From: Polyangiaceae bacterium | Lineage (GTDB): Bacteria > Myxococcota_A > Polyangia > Polyangiales > Polyangiaceae | Assembly: GCA_013214025.1 (NCBI GenBank) | Contig: JABSRN010000011.1 | Coordinates: 81,872 to 145,871, forward strand | Direction: 5' to 3' | Length of the DNA stretch: 64,000 nt | Shown: positions 9,462 to 18,640 of the stretch, one piece after another | Layout: every line of letters begins with the position of its first letter | Numbering within the stretch: position 1 is the stretch's first letter | Notes under the pieces: generated by a model | The model's input: only the letters and a program-made list of their open reading frames with translations | Told to the model about the DNA's origin: nothing | The model's database searches: none | Program-made: the position numbers and the translations under genes

Positions 9462-9476
9462 GGACAGATTCTGTCC
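9462..9476. promoter_or_regulatory. Inverted repeat upstream of ssb
   Basis: GGACAG-ATT-CTGTCC is a perfect 6-bp inverted repeat with a 3-base spacer, about 65 bp before the ssb start. It overlaps the region where a promoter would lie and could be an operator or a small hairpin. It does not match a LexA box that I recognise. Confidence 0.35.
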
Positions 9477-9540
9477 TGGGCGAGCTTGACGCCACTTTGC
9501 GGAGCGGTCACATGCTTGGCTCAACCCTTTCGGAGGAACC

Positions 9541-10059
9541 ATGGCGGACGGTCTTAATCGCGTAATGTTACTCGGCAACCTTGGCGCGGATCCTGAATTG
9601 CGTGTCACTGGAGGTGGCCAATCGGTCCTAAAGATGAGGCTCGCAACTAGCGAGAGTTACCTCGATCGCAATCGGACTCGGCAAACGAAAACCGAGTGGC
9701 ACAACGTTGTTGTGTGGGGCAAGCGAGCGGAGGCACTAGGTAAGTTCCTCGCGAAGGGCTCACGCCTGTTCATCGAGGGAGGTCTCCGGACTTCCAGCTA
9801 TGACGACCGCGACGGCAACAAGCGATACCGTACGGAAATCGTCGCGAACAACATCATCCTCTCCGGTCGCGCCGGCGGCGGAGGCGGCGGAGGCGGCGAC
9901 GGCGGCTACGACGATGGCGGTGGCTACGGCGGAGGCGGCGGAGTTAACCAAGGCGGCGGAGGCGGCGGAGTTAACCAAGGCGGCGGAGGCGGCGGAGGCG
10001 GCGGCTACGATGACGACTACGGCGGTAGCGTCCCGGACGACGACGACATTCCGTTTTAG
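9541..10059 (+). CDS. ssb: Single-stranded DNA-binding protein
   Basis: The 172-residue protein has an OB-fold domain (1-110) with [29 protein letters not shown] and [13 protein letters not shown] Gly-rich linker follows, then the acidic tip PDDDDIPF, which recruits replication and repair partners in all known SSBs. The linker contains two copies of a 27-bp in-frame tandem repeat (about 9931-9984) encoding Gly-rich segments around VNQ, indicating recent expansion. A strong ribosome binding site (GGAGGA) sits just before the ATG. The next gene starts 10 bp after the stop, so the two are probably co-transcribed. Confidence 0.97.
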   Translation: MADGLNRVMLLGNLGADPELRVTGGGQSVLKMRLATSESYLDRNRTRQTKTEWHNVVVWGKRAEALGKFLAKGSRLFIEGGLRTSSYDDRDGNKRYRTEIVANNIILSGRAGGGGGGGGDGGYDDGGGYGGGGGVNQGGGGGGVNQGGGGGGGGGYDDDYGGSVPDDDDIPF

Positions 10060-10069
10060 GAGACGCGAG

Positions 10070-11821
10070 GTGCCGAAGCGCGGGCGACTCGCTAGCGCCG
10101 TGGTCGGGTGTATCGCCGGCATGGCTATCGGTGGTGGGTGCTCGGACGAGCCCTCACCGCCTCCTGCGCTGAAGCCGGTAGCTGTCGCGGCTCGGGCTGG
10201 CTTGTCCTTCGAATTTTCGATCGCGCGGCCTTCCCGGAGCTGGACTGCTTTTCGCAAACTCAGCGGGGCAAGCGGAGCGCTGCTTCCCAGCACTCCTGCT
10301 ATCGCGCTGGCCACGTTCGGAGGCTTGCCGCTGGAGATGGTGCGGACCTTGGTTCCGGAAGCGCCCATTCGGGGCGTTGGTGGCTCCGTCGGGGATCAGC
10401 AACAGTTGCTCGTGGCCCTCCCGGTGGTGAGCGGCGCCGAGCTTGTTGCGCGGCTCACCACCGGAAAAAACGTTCGCTACACTGAGACCGTGGAGCCGAA
10501 ATCGGGCCTCATCCAGTTGAGATCCCTGGACAGTCCCCTGGTGGTAGGAGTCCTCGACGATTCTCTGCTGTTGAGTCCTTCCGCGGCGGCGATAGCGTAC
10601 TTTGGCGAGTACCTAGTACGAGGCGTTCGCTCGAAGCACACAAGCGACGCGGATATTCGCGTAGTCGCGCCGGAGTCGGCGTTGAATGAGGTGGTGGTGC
10701 CGCTGCTACGGCAGCTCTGGATTTCGAAAAAAACGGGCCTTTTACTGGCGGACCGGCTGGCTCGTAGCCAGGCGGGTCGTGCACCTGACTTCGCGGAGCC
10801 CGCGCAGCTGGTTGCGGTGATCGGTGCGGTGGTCGAGAGCGGGCTGCGGACCCTCTCCGCATCCAGCTCGTTAGCACTGGAGCTGTCCGTAGATGCGCTG
10901 GGCGCGGAAATCGCGCTCAGTCTGCAGCCGAAACCGGGCAGTGCTGTTCGTGAGCTCCGAAAAAGCATGGCGCTGGGACCCATGAGGGAGCTTTTGCAGC
11001 TACCGCAAGAGGCGTCTGTTGCGCTGATGCTTCGAGCTGAGCCGGAAGGGCGCGCAGCACTCGGGACTGAGTTCGCCGCCAAGCTGACCGCACTATTGGG
11101 GGACAGGATCGGCGCCGTGCCGCGAAACCGAATCGAGTTGGCTGTCGCAGGGGTGATGCTTGCGGTCTCCGATGTCTCGTTGCTAGGCGCAGTTGAGCTG
11201 CCGGACCGGCGGCGGGGGCTGTTCTTCCAAACCCAGGTGCCAAAGTCCGTGGGATTTACCGAGGCCGTCTCGAAAGTCGTCTCGCTTTTAGAGATCGGAG
11301 CTCTTCGAGCTCCGATCGAGAGTCACTGGGGGCCTTTCCAGCTGCGGAGCGTTGACCCTGGGGCGGAGAGGCTCGGCGGCGTGGATCTTGTCCGAAAGAG
11401 AACCGCCAAGTTTCAGCCTGTGCCGGTTCAGATCCGTTTCGGAGTCCCGAAGCCGGGGACGGCGGGCCTGGTCGTTCTGTCGGAACAATCTGATTCGGTC
11501 GCTCGGCTCCTTGGAGCTCCAGCATTGGCGGGGGGCGCTGATCTGGGTTCCGACCCGCTCTTTGCGGCGGCGGCAGCGTCGCTGGGCAATTCCGTAAATA
11601 CGGCGCTGATCGTTCGGATGACGGGGCCAGGTGGTGACAGCGAGCTGACGCGGCTGTTGTTGAGTTGGGGCGCCGCCGGGGAAAATCTCTCGCTCCGACT
11701 ATTTGTCTCAGAATCAGCACTCCTTGGTTTGGCCCGGCAGTTGTTTGCGCCCGGCGGTCCCAGCACCGCAGCGCCCCCTCCGGCTTCTGCCGGGAGCACG
11801 GCGCCAGCCCCCCCCCCCTAA
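10070..11821 (+). CDS. Uncharacterised secreted lipoprotein
   Basis: I do not recognise this 583-residue protein. A GTG start 10 bp after ssb, preceded by AGGAG, gives a short signal sequence ending in AIGGGCSD, which fits a lipobox with Cys about residue 25. The mature part is a mix of helices and strands with repeated hydrophobic segments, rich in Ala, Leu, Val and Ser, and ends in an Ala/Pro/Ser tail. The frame can be extended upstream to 9800 only by reading ssb out of frame, so that extension is rejected. Overall it resembles the large family-less lipoproteins common in myxobacteria. Outer-membrane attachment facing the periplasm is inferred. Confidence 0.6.
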   Translation: MPKRGRLASAVVGCIAGMAIGGGCSDEPSPPPALKPVAVAARAGLSFEFSIARPSRSWTAFRKLSGASGALLPSTPAIALATFGGLPLEMVRTLVPEAPIRGVGGSVGDQQQLLVALPVVSGAELVARLTTGKNVRYTETVEPKSGLIQLRSLDSPLVVGVLDDSLLLSPSAAAIAYFGEYLVRGVRSKHTSDADIRVVAPESALNEVVVPLLRQLWISKKTGLLLADRLARSQAGRAPDFAEPAQLVAVIGAVVESGLRTLSASSSLALELSVDALGAEIALSLQPKPGSAVRELRKSMALGPMRELLQLPQEASVALMLRAEPEGRAALGTEFAAKLTALLGDRIGAVPRNRIELAVAGVMLAVSDVSLLGAVELPDRRRGLFFQTQVPKSVGFTEAVSKVVSLLEIGALRAPIESHWGPFQLRSVDPGAERLGGVDLVRKRTAKFQPVPVQIRFGVPKPGTAGLVVLSEQSDSVARLLGAPALAGGADLGSDPLFAAAAASLGNSVNTALIVRMTGPGGDSELTRLLLSWGAAGENLSLRLFVSESALLGLARQLFAPGGPSTAAPPPASAGSTAPAPPP

Positions 11822-11874
11822 GGTTTTGCAACAACTGGCTGTGCGCAGGCTCAATTCGGAATAGAATTGGGGTG

Positions 11875-12981
11875 ATGTCGCAGAGAGAACGCGTGCTGGT
11901 TACCGGCGTTCCGGATTTTCGTGCGCGCTTCTTCGTGGAATACCTGCTCGCGAACGAGCCGGAAGCGCAGATTTTTTGTCTCGTGGAACGCGATCGATCG
12001 GAGGCGGCCGAACAATTTGTATTGGCGCTTTCGCAATCGGATAAACGTCGGCTCGTTCTGCTTTACGGAAACTGTCGGGCGATCGATTTCGGCCTGAGCG
12101 GTAGCGAGTACCACCAGCTTGGCTCCCGGGTGACGCGCATTCATCACATGTCCCAGCTGACGGACCCGCGTGCGGATCGCCACCGAGCTGAATCTCACAA
12201 CTTGGCTGCCGCTGAAGAAGTGATCGAGTTCGCTCGACAGTGTACGCCGCTCAAGCTGCTACTGGCCCACTCCACCGCCTGGGTGAGCGGCAACCGCACC
12301 GGGGTGGTGTTGGAGTCGGAGTTGGATGCCGGTCAAAGTTTTCGACTGCCAGTCCGGGAGTCGTTGGCGGTTGCCGAGCAGCTCTATCGCTGCGCGATGA
12401 AGGACTTGCCCATTGCGGTGCTCAGGGAGAGCCAAGTGTTGGGCGACTCTAGAACGGGGGAATCGGATCGGGACGACAGCACTTTCCGCTGGATTCGGCG
12501 CTTGGTGCGGGCGCCCGAGTTGCCCGCGTGGCTTCCGGGGCATGAGCGTTGCCCACTGAACGTGGTGCCGCTGGACTACCTGGTGGCGGCGGCTCACCGC
12601 ATCGGTCATTGGGAAGGCGCCGCAGGCAAAACATTTCATCTTACCGATCCCGATCCCCCGAGTGTTCGACGGGCGGTGGAAATGATCGCTGAGGCAAGCG
12701 GGAAGCGCCCCCCGCCGGCGCGACTGTTCAAGAACCCGCTCGCGAAAGCCTTGTTGCGCGCCCCGGGATTGGGTCGGCTCACTCAAGATCCGAGGGCCCT
12801 GTTGGAACTGTTGACGGTGGACGTTCGCTACGACGCGCAACATACGCGCCTGGCCTTAGAGGGAACCCAAGTGCAGTGCCCCCCGTTGGAGTCCTACGTT
12901 GGGGCACTGGTGCGGCGGGCCCAGGTGGAAAGTGCGACCGCCGCCGCGAGCCCCGATTCGGAGGTGTACGATCCGTTGTGA
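11875..12981 (+). CDS. NAD(P)-dependent short-chain dehydrogenase-like protein (thioester reductase type)
   Basis: The 368-residue protein opens with VLVTGVPDFRARFFVEYLL, a Rossmann start with a degraded glycine motif (GVPDFR in place of GxxGxxG). This is followed by LLYGNCRAIDFGLS and IHHMSQLTDPRA, typical of the extended SDR branch that includes thioester reductases and fatty acyl reductases. The usual YxxxK catalytic pair is not clear: the expected region reads LLAHSTAWVSGNRTG and ESLAVAEQL. The later part (VPLDYLVAAAHRIG, FHLTDPDPPSVR) matches the substrate-side part of this branch. It may be an inactive or specialised member. The start ATG at 11875 is chosen because the frame further upstream runs through the lipoprotein gene. 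Confidence 0.65.
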   Translation: MSQRERVLVTGVPDFRARFFVEYLLANEPEAQIFCLVERDRSEAAEQFVLALSQSDKRRLVLLYGNCRAIDFGLSGSEYHQLGSRVTRIHHMSQLTDPRADRHRAESHNLAAAEEVIEFARQCTPLKLLLAHSTAWVSGNRTGVVLESELDAGQSFRLPVRESLAVAEQLYRCAMKDLPIAVLRESQVLGDSRTGESDRDDSTFRWIRRLVRAPELPAWLPGHERCPLNVVPLDYLVAAAHRIGHWEGAAGKTFHLTDPDPPSVRRAVEMIAEASGKRPPPARLFKNPLAKALLRAPGLGRLTQDPRALLELLTVDVRYDAQHTRLALEGTQVQCPPLESYVGALVRRAQVESATAAASPDSEVYDPL

Positions 12982-13006
12982 TCCTCGGAGCCGGGGGGCG
13001 CGACTG

Positions 13007-14317
13007 GTGGTCGTGTCCACGCTGGCCTTCACTACCTGCGCCCCGGTGGTGTCGCAGCGGGCTGGCGCGCGCGCCGACGAACACGGAATCCCGGCGGCTC
13101 GGCAAGTCTCCCCACAAGTTGAGCCGAGCTCGAAGCCACTGCACTGCCAGGTACCCCGGGCGACCCAGAATGCTGACCCAGCGCCGGCGCGTCTCGGATC
13201 GGATGAACTGAAGTTGCCGCGTTTCTTCGCGGCCCTCAGAGAACTCAAGGCGAATCGCCGCACCGATCACGTGCGGGTCATGTGGTTGGGCGACTCTCAT
13301 ACCGCGGCAGATTTTTGGCCCCACCAGTTGCGAATCGCCCTGCAGGGTCGGTTCGGCGACGGAGGCCCGGGCTTTCTCTACACCGGGCTGAAGCTTTATC
13401 GCCACGGTTCAGCCGCTATCGCCCGGGAGGGGAAGTGGCGCAGCCAACCTCGAGCACCGGCGACGATCATTCCGAGTTTCGACCGTCGTTTCGGTTTGGG
13501 GGGGATTCGAATGGTCCCTCAAAGCGGCGGAGCTCTTGTTTCGCTTTCCCTCAAGGAGCCCGGAGAAGGTCAGCTTCGATGGGAGCTGCTCTATCGTTTG
13601 CCTCATGCTCGGAGCTCACTGCAAGTATCTTTGGGGAGTCAGACGGAGACGCTGTCGCGGGCAGCGGCCGATTCCGAACAAGGCACCTTGATGCAGAGCG
13701 TGCGTCTCGAGGGGGCAGCGGCCGATTCCTTCCGTGTGAGTGATTTCCGGAATCAACCGGAAGTGTTTGGGGCTATCGCCGAAAGAACTGCGCCCGGTGT
13801 TGTGCTGGATACTCTAGGTATTAACGGAGCACGGATCAAAACTACGATGGTCTGGAATGAAGGGGCTTGGGTTCGTGAAGTGCGTCGGCGGAGTCCGGAC
13901 CTGCTAATTGTGGCGTTCGGCGCCAACGAGGTCGGCGATCGCGTGGCACCCTGGCGATACCGTGCGGATTTTAAGGAATTGGTCGGCCGCGTTCGTCGGG
14001 GCTCGCCCGGTTGCGAATGTTTGATCGTGGGACCGATCGAGAGGGCTGCCCGAAACTGGAAGCCGCACCCCCGAATGAAGCCCATCGAAGACATGCAGCG
14101 GGAGACGGCCCGGGAACTGGGTTGTGAGTTTTTCAGTTCCGTCGATGCGATGGGGGGGCCCGGGTCACTCAAGACGTGGAGTGAACTCTCGCCTCAGTGG
14201 GCGAGGAGAGACCGGGTGCACCTGACCGTGAGAGGCTACCGGGAATTGGGACGGCGCTTGGCCGACACTGTGTTGACATCGTTCGATGCAGAGCGGAGCC
14301 GGCGGGCAGCGCATTGA
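13007..14317 (+). CDS. SGNH/GDSL-type hydrolase, secreted
   Basis: The 436-residue protein has the SGNH blocks: MWLGDSHTAADFW (block I, nucleophile Ser in GDSH), FGANEVGD (block III) and DRVHLT near the C-terminus (block V, Asp/His). The central section looks like a beta-rich insertion. Family members deacylate or transfer acyl groups on lipids or cell-wall and capsule sugars. The start is uncertain: GTG 13007 gives a short hydrophobic leader, and the frame is open upstream into the preceding gene. It is convergent with a second, related SGNH protein only 36 bp away, sharing the GDSH/GDSL, GANE and terminal DxxH layout. This suggests an old inverted duplication. Confidence 0.75.
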   Translation: MVVSTLAFTTCAPVVSQRAGARADEHGIPAARQVSPQVEPSSKPLHCQVPRATQNADPAPARLGSDELKLPRFFAALRELKANRRTDHVRVMWLGDSHTAADFWPHQLRIALQGRFGDGGPGFLYTGLKLYRHGSAAIAREGKWRSQPRAPATIIPSFDRRFGLGGIRMVPQSGGALVSLSLKEPGEGQLRWELLYRLPHARSSLQVSLGSQTETLSRAAADSEQGTLMQSVRLEGAAADSFRVSDFRNQPEVFGAIAERTAPGVVLDTLGINGARIKTTMVWNEGAWVREVRRRSPDLLIVAFGANEVGDRVAPWRYRADFKELVGRVRRGSPGCECLIVGPIERAARNWKPHPRMKPIEDMQRETARELGCEFFSSVDAMGGPGSLKTWSELSPQWARRDRVHLTVRGYRELGRRLADTVLTSFDAERSRRAAH

Positions 14318-14353
14318 ACCGTGCTAGTGGTTTGGCGGCGGTTGACGTGGCTG

Positions 14354-15856
14354 CTACGGAGTTCCGGGAGCGCGTTTCGGCGCTGCTGCTTTTCGGTAGC
14401 TTTCGTAGCCACTGATCAGCGCTTGGTACACCCAGTTGCCGATGATCTCGGCGCCCACTGAGGTCGGATGGGTGAGATCGGCTTGACCGAGTCCACGACG
14501 CACCCACTTGGCCATGGAGCCCTTGCCGCCCATAGCGTCGAAGGTATTCCAGAAGGCGCAACCCACCTCGTGGGCAGTTTTTTCCTGCTCGTCAACGATC
14601 AGGGGAATCACCGGCACGGTGATCATCCAGTCTTTTTCTTTGCGTGCGCGATCCATTGCTCCGAGCACGAGACAGTCGGCTCCGGGCACTGCGGCTTTGG
14701 CTTGGAGCAAAACCTCTTTCATGGTCCGGTGGTAGTCTTCCATCGAATAGGCGAAGCCGTCGCCGCTCTCGTTGGCGCCGAACTGGTAGACGATCAGCTT
14801 TGGATCTCGCCAAGCGAGCTGTTGGGCCCAGTGGGTGTCGTCTTGTTTGTCCAAGAAGCGGACGCGAGCCCCTTGGATACCAATGGCGTCTAGGACGACC
14901 CCTGCTTGGTCACGCTCCATCGCGACGCCGAATACCCGAGTCATGCCCCCTGCCGTGAGGATTTCGAGCTGATGCTCACCGTCGGACACGACAACATCGT
15001 GGAATCCGGAGGTCTTGGCATCGGCACGGGTCGAGATGGTTTCGACGAGCTTGCCGTCGACGCTCAGCTTGAGGTCGCCGCCGTGGGGTTGAGACAAATA
15101 GGCGATTCGGAATCTGCTGACGTGCCTGCCGTAGCTGCCCTTTTCTGCGGTGCCAAATCGTGCTCGCACTCCGGGAGCGGCTTTGAAGCTGACGCCACCG
15201 AGACCGTACAGACCGTCCTTGAGGTAGGGGCCAACGACACGACTCACCACCCAACCGCGGCTGGCGAAACGAAACACGTCGTTGTGAAAGTACGCGGGCC
15301 AGGCATTGGCGACGAGCATGAAGCCGTGCCCGGCATCTCCGAACTGAGTCTGGAGTTTTCGGCGTAGCGTAGCGGTTACGTAGTCACTCGCGACGAGTGA
15401 ATCTCCGTGATAGACGATGCGGGTGATCTGGCCATCGCGTTTGATGGCGGTTTTGGCTAGCGACGCGTAAAATTGCGAGAGCGACTCCGGATCGATGAGC
15501 GGGACGGGTGGCTGCTCGGCATCGATTGCCGGTATTTTGAAGTCGTCCTGCTTGGCCGCGATGGGGCCCTTACGTTCGGTGACGCGGATCTGTTCGGGCA
15601 GAGCGAGCTCCTCGCGGAAGTGGCTCTCGGTCGCCAGTGTAGATTCGCCGAGCTTTTGATCGTCGGCGACCAGCTGGGCAACATCGGCCGCGGCTTCCCC
15701 CTCGGGAGCTGTGAAAATACGAGCGCGCTCGAGACCCGGCACCCGCTGAACAGCGACGCCTAAGGCAAGCAGCAGCGCTGTCGCGATCACGGGGCGGCTA
15801 GCGAACACCTGGCGTGGGTGAACGACAAGCTCACCGGGCGCCTGGGTTGAAAGCAT
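14354..15856 (-). CDS. SGNH/GDSL-type hydrolase, membrane-anchored
   Basis: The 500-residue protein starts with a signal-anchor (about residues 22-38) and a 100-residue polar linker. The SGNH domain follows: VYHGDSLVASDYVTATLRR (block I), FGAGHGF-like glycine loop replaced by FGDAGHGFML, YQFGANESGDGF (block III) and ADLTHPTSVGAEI (block V). The catalytic Ser, Asn and Asp/His are therefore all present. It shares the same block spacing and the FGDAG/FGDGG glycine motif with the convergent neighbour at 13007-14317. A periplasmic acyl-esterase or O-acyl-transfer role on an envelope polymer is an inference from the family. Downstream on the same strand lie the FHA and beta-lactamase-fold genes' stop ends, so it may be the last gene of that operon. 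Confidence 0.78.
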   Translation of the reverse strand: MLSTQAPGELVVHPRQVFASRPVIATALLLALGVAVQRVPGLERARIFTAPEGEAAADVAQLVADDQKLGESTLATESHFREELALPEQIRVTERKGPIAAKQDDFKIPAIDAEQPPVPLIDPESLSQFYASLAKTAIKRDGQITRIVYHGDSLVASDYVTATLRRKLQTQFGDAGHGFMLVANAWPAYFHNDVFRFASRGWVVSRVVGPYLKDGLYGLGGVSFKAAPGVRARFGTAEKGSYGRHVSRFRIAYLSQPHGGDLKLSVDGKLVETISTRADAKTSGFHDVVVSDGEHQLEILTAGGMTRVFGVAMERDQAGVVLDAIGIQGARVRFLDKQDDTHWAQQLAWRDPKLIVYQFGANESGDGFAYSMEDYHRTMKEVLLQAKAAVPGADCLVLGAMDRARKEKDWMITVPVIPLIVDEQEKTAHEVGCAFWNTFDAMGGKGSMAKWVRRGLGQADLTHPTSVGAEIIGNWVYQALISGYESYRKAAAPKRAPGTP

Positions 15857-15874
15857 GGTCCAGCCGGAACGGGA

Positions 15875-17218
15875 TCAGAAGGGCGCGTCGCGGACCAGGC
15901 CGCGGGTGGGCTTTTTAGCCTTCTGCTTAGGTCGGGGAGTGGGGGGGCGCCAGACGGTGGGCGCGGATCGGGCCACAGGATTCCGTGCAACGGGCTCGGT
16001 TGCGATGGGCAGGGAGCTTGGGCTGACGACCGAAGCGCTCTCCACCGGCTTGGAGGGTTTCGGATCGACTTCGGGCAACTCGTCCGGGTTGAGTGCCTCG
16101 TCCTGTTTATCCAGCTCGGCGAGCATCCTGACTGCCCGCTTGCGGCGAGTGGAATCGACGCCTTCGCTCTTGGCGATCTTGTCGAAGATATCGCGGCGCT
16201 CGGTATCGTCCGCCGCGCGGCTGGCGGCCTCGAACAGGCTATCCGCCCAGGCGGACTGGATCTCGCGGTACTCAGCGGTGTCTCGTGCATTGCTTTCGTC
16301 GGCGATGCGGCTCACGGTTTCGTGAGCTCCGGCAACGTCGCCCTGGGCGAGCTGAGCTGCAGCTTCTGTTAGCAGGCGGGTTCCTTCGGGGATCGCTGCT
16401 GCCGGCGCATCGCCGTTCGCCTGGGAATCGTCGCTATTCGACCAAAGCATAACGGCACCCAAGGCCAACACGACCGACGCTCCGAAGGCCAGTCTCGGCA
16501 CCAGTTTGGCAAACTCAGTTTGAGAGCTTCCACCGGTAGATAGTGTTCGGGGATCCAGGCGAAAGACCTCGCCTTTGCGAACGAACTTGAACTGAACGTC
16601 GCCGAGCTCGATGACGTCGCCAGATTCGAGAATGCTGCGTTCGAAAGGCGTGCCGTTGATCCGAACGCCGTTGGAGCTGTTTCGGTCAGTGATCTCGTAG
16701 CGATGGTCGCCCAGACTAGTCAAATCCGCGTGCACGCGACTGACGGAACTGTCGTTGACGGCAATCTGGCATTCTTCGCCGCGACCGATCGACGCCGCGG
16801 TCTCGTTGAGCGGGAATATCGCCCCCACCGAGGGCCCCATGATCATCACCAAGCGGTCATCCCGCAGGGTCATGCTGGCGGGACCGCCGGGCACGGTGAC
16901 GGTGCTGCGTTTCTCGCCTAGGGGAGTGGTGTCGTCGTCGACGTGAAGTCGGTAATCACCGAGTTCGATGAAATCACCGCATTCGATGCCCATGACATCG
17001 GCGAGGGGTTCACCGTTGAGGTAGGAGCCGTTGTAGCTCTGGAGATCTTCGATGTGCCACCCGTTGGCGTCCTTGAAAATCCGCAGGTGCTGGCGACTGA
17101 CGTTCCGCTCAGTGAGCCGTATCGTGCTCTCTTTGGCTCGGCCGATGGTGTAGGAGTCGCGCACCAGATTGACTTCGGTCTGGTTCCCCTGATCGTCGTC
17201 AATGCACAATTTCCACAT
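15875..17218 (-). CDS. Double-FHA domain membrane protein
   Basis: The 447-residue protein has two phosphothreonine-binding FHA domains. The first (about 20-95) shows YTIGRAKESTIRL, NVSRQHLRIF and SYNGSYLNGEPL; the second (about 135-215) shows ASIGRGEECQI, SSVSRVHADL and NSSNGVRINGTPF. The Arg, Ser-Arg-x-His and Asn residues that contact phosphate are present in both. A single membrane helix (about 240-262, LAFGASVVLALGAVMLW) separates these cytoplasmic domains from a helical, probably periplasmic, Ala/Glu-rich part and a Pro-rich, basic C-terminus. It is a likely partner of Hanks-type kinases such as the one at 4723-6186. It starts 30 bp after the upstream beta-lactamase-fold gene. Confidence 0.9.
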   Translation of the reverse strand: MWKLCIDDDQGNQTEVNLVRDSYTIGRAKESTIRLTERNVSRQHLRIFKDANGWHIEDLQSYNGSYLNGEPLADVMGIECGDFIELGDYRLHVDDDTTPLGEKRSTVTVPGGPASMTLRDDRLVMIMGPSVGAIFPLNETAASIGRGEECQIAVNDSSVSRVHADLTSLGDHRYEITDRNSSNGVRINGTPFERSILESGDVIELGDVQFKFVRKGEVFRLDPRTLSTGGSSQTEFAKLVPRLAFGASVVLALGAVMLWSNSDDSQANGDAPAAAIPEGTRLLTEAAAQLAQGDVAGAHETVSRIADESNARDTAEYREIQSAWADSLFEAASRAADDTERRDIFDKIAKSEGVDSTRRKRAVRMLAELDKQDEALNPDELPEVDPKPSKPVESASVVSPSSLPIATEPVARNPVARSAPTVWRPPTPRPKQKAKKPTRGLVRDAPF

Positions 17219-17247
17219 GATCTAGCTCGAGCGACGGCGAGACGCCG

Positions 17248-18387
17248 CTAGGACCATAGGCTGCTTGTGGTGAGGGAGAAAGCCTCATCGTGAATCGCCG
17301 GGCGGGCCGTTCGGATCCCTAGCTTTTCCCGGCTGGGGCAGACCCGATTCGTCAGTAAAGCGACCACGACTTGTGCATCGGGATCGCACCAGAGGCTGGT
17401 GCCCGTGAAGCCCAGATGCCCAAAGGAGTTCTCTCCGAAGAGTCGGCCGGCCGACGAGTCGGAGTTCGCCTTGCTGTCGAAGCCCATGCGCAGAGTAGCC
17501 CCATCCCCTGGGTCTCGCAGCATGCGAGCTAGTGTCCTGGATTGGAGCAGACGAGCCGAGCGCGAATGAACGCAGTCGACCAACTCTCTTCCCAACTTCG
17601 CTACGGCGCCGGCTGTGCCGAACAGCCCTGCGTGACCGGACTGCTCTTGGGCGCTTAGCAACCAGGCATTTTCGTCGTGAACGATCCCAACGAGCTCGCC
17701 TCCGCGCCAAGCAATGGTTTCGGTGGGAGCCACGCGTTGCTCAAATCGAGGATCCCGCGAGCGCCAGGCTTCCGCCGTGTCGATGTCTAGCTGTAGGGGC
17801 CGCAGCAAATCTTGGCGCTGCCAATCGCTCAGGCTGCATCTTCCTCGCTGGCCGAGAACCTGCCCGAGCAGGATGTAGCCAAGATCGCTGTACTCAGCCT
17901 GGGTTCGGAAGCTGCCGTCCGCCAGAGTTTGACGGGCCTGGAAGATCCGCAGCATTGTGTCCTCACGGCTGACGGCCTCCCCTCGTTCCAACGCATCGTA
18001 GAGCGCGATATGGGCTCGGAGTCCCGATCGGTGGCCAGCGAGGGCTTCGATGGTGGCGGACGCGACCGCCGTGCCTTGCCCGATTCCGCACTCCTGCAAC
18101 TGGGTGTTCCAGGCCAGTTGGTCTCGTTCGACCATGCGCCCGATGGCGATCGCCGTGAGAGATTTCGTGAGACTCGCCAAGTCGTAGGGGGTGGCGGTGC
18201 TCACTCGAGCCTGAGAGCTAGGGGACCGCACTCCAACCGCCGCGGAGGCCCAGCGCCAGCCACTTCGGTAAACGGCTATGTGAAGCACGGCACCTGGAGC
18301 CACCTCCGGCCCCAGAATATGCCGCTCCAAACATGCCGTTAGTTCGGGGCAGAGCGCGGCTGTGTGTCCGGTGTCGTGGAGCATCAA
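17248..18387 (-). CDS. Serine hydrolase of the beta-lactamase (class C / PBP4-like) fold
   Basis: The 379-residue protein has the nucleophile motif SLTK near residue 73 in the usual LASLTKSLTAIAIGRM helix. The second motif reads YSDLGY (normally YxN), and the third is HLGFTGTSLW, where the family has HTGFTG. These features fit the Beta-lactamase (PF00144) group of esterases and D-aminopeptidase-like enzymes rather than a true antibiotic resistance enzyme. No signal peptide is evident, so it may be cytoplasmic. It is the first gene of a three-gene minus-strand run and is divergent from pilC. Confidence 0.85.
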   Translation of the reverse strand: MMLHDTGHTAALCPELTACLERHILGPEVAPGAVLHIAVYRSGWRWASAAVGVRSPSSQARVSTATPYDLASLTKSLTAIAIGRMVERDQLAWNTQLQECGIGQGTAVASATIEALAGHRSGLRAHIALYDALERGEAVSREDTMLRIFQARQTLADGSFRTQAEYSDLGYILLGQVLGQRGRCSLSDWQRQDLLRPLQLDIDTAEAWRSRDPRFEQRVAPTETIAWRGGELVGIVHDENAWLLSAQEQSGHAGLFGTAGAVAKLGRELVDCVHSRSARLLQSRTLARMLRDPGDGATLRMGFDSKANSDSSAGRLFGENSFGHLGFTGTSLWCDPDAQVVVALLTNRVCPSREKLGIRTARPAIHDEAFSLTTSSLWS

Positions 18388-18572
18388 CGTTCATTGGGCG
18401 CCCCCAACCGGGGGAATTGGCCCGCACGGATAGTAATGCTGATGGGGGCCGCTAGGGCAGCCCATTGCGAGCAATTCCCGGGCTCCAGTCCGGATCCCCC
18501 GGTTTCGGCGGAGATCCCCCGGCGATGGCCCATGATGGAGACAAGACTTTCGCCTCCTTATGATGCGCGTTT

Positions 18573-18602
18573 TTGACCACACAGTCGCGGAAACGCTATG
18601 AT
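18573..18602 (+). promoter_or_regulatory. Sigma70-type promoter for pilC
   Basis: TTGACC (18573-18578) and TATGAT (18597-18602) are separated by 18 bp, and a GGGAGA ribosome site lies at 18625-18630 before the pilC ATG at 18641. This is the best promoter match I see in the window. The two hexamers match the housekeeping consensus at five positions each. Confidence 0.55.
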
Positions 18603-18640
18603 TGTACGGACGGGGCGCAAGCTCGGGAGAATCAACACCG

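Noticed and set aside
9800..10069. Upstream extension of the lipoprotein gene through ssb
   Set aside because: It would be an out-of-frame Ala/Glu/Thr repeat translation of the Gly-rich ssb linker. GTG 10070 with a ribosome site and signal peptide is better.
17248..18387. Antibiotic-resistance beta-lactamase
   Set aside because: The second motif is YSD and the third is HxG-type; there is no signal peptide. It fits the broad PF00144 esterase group instead.
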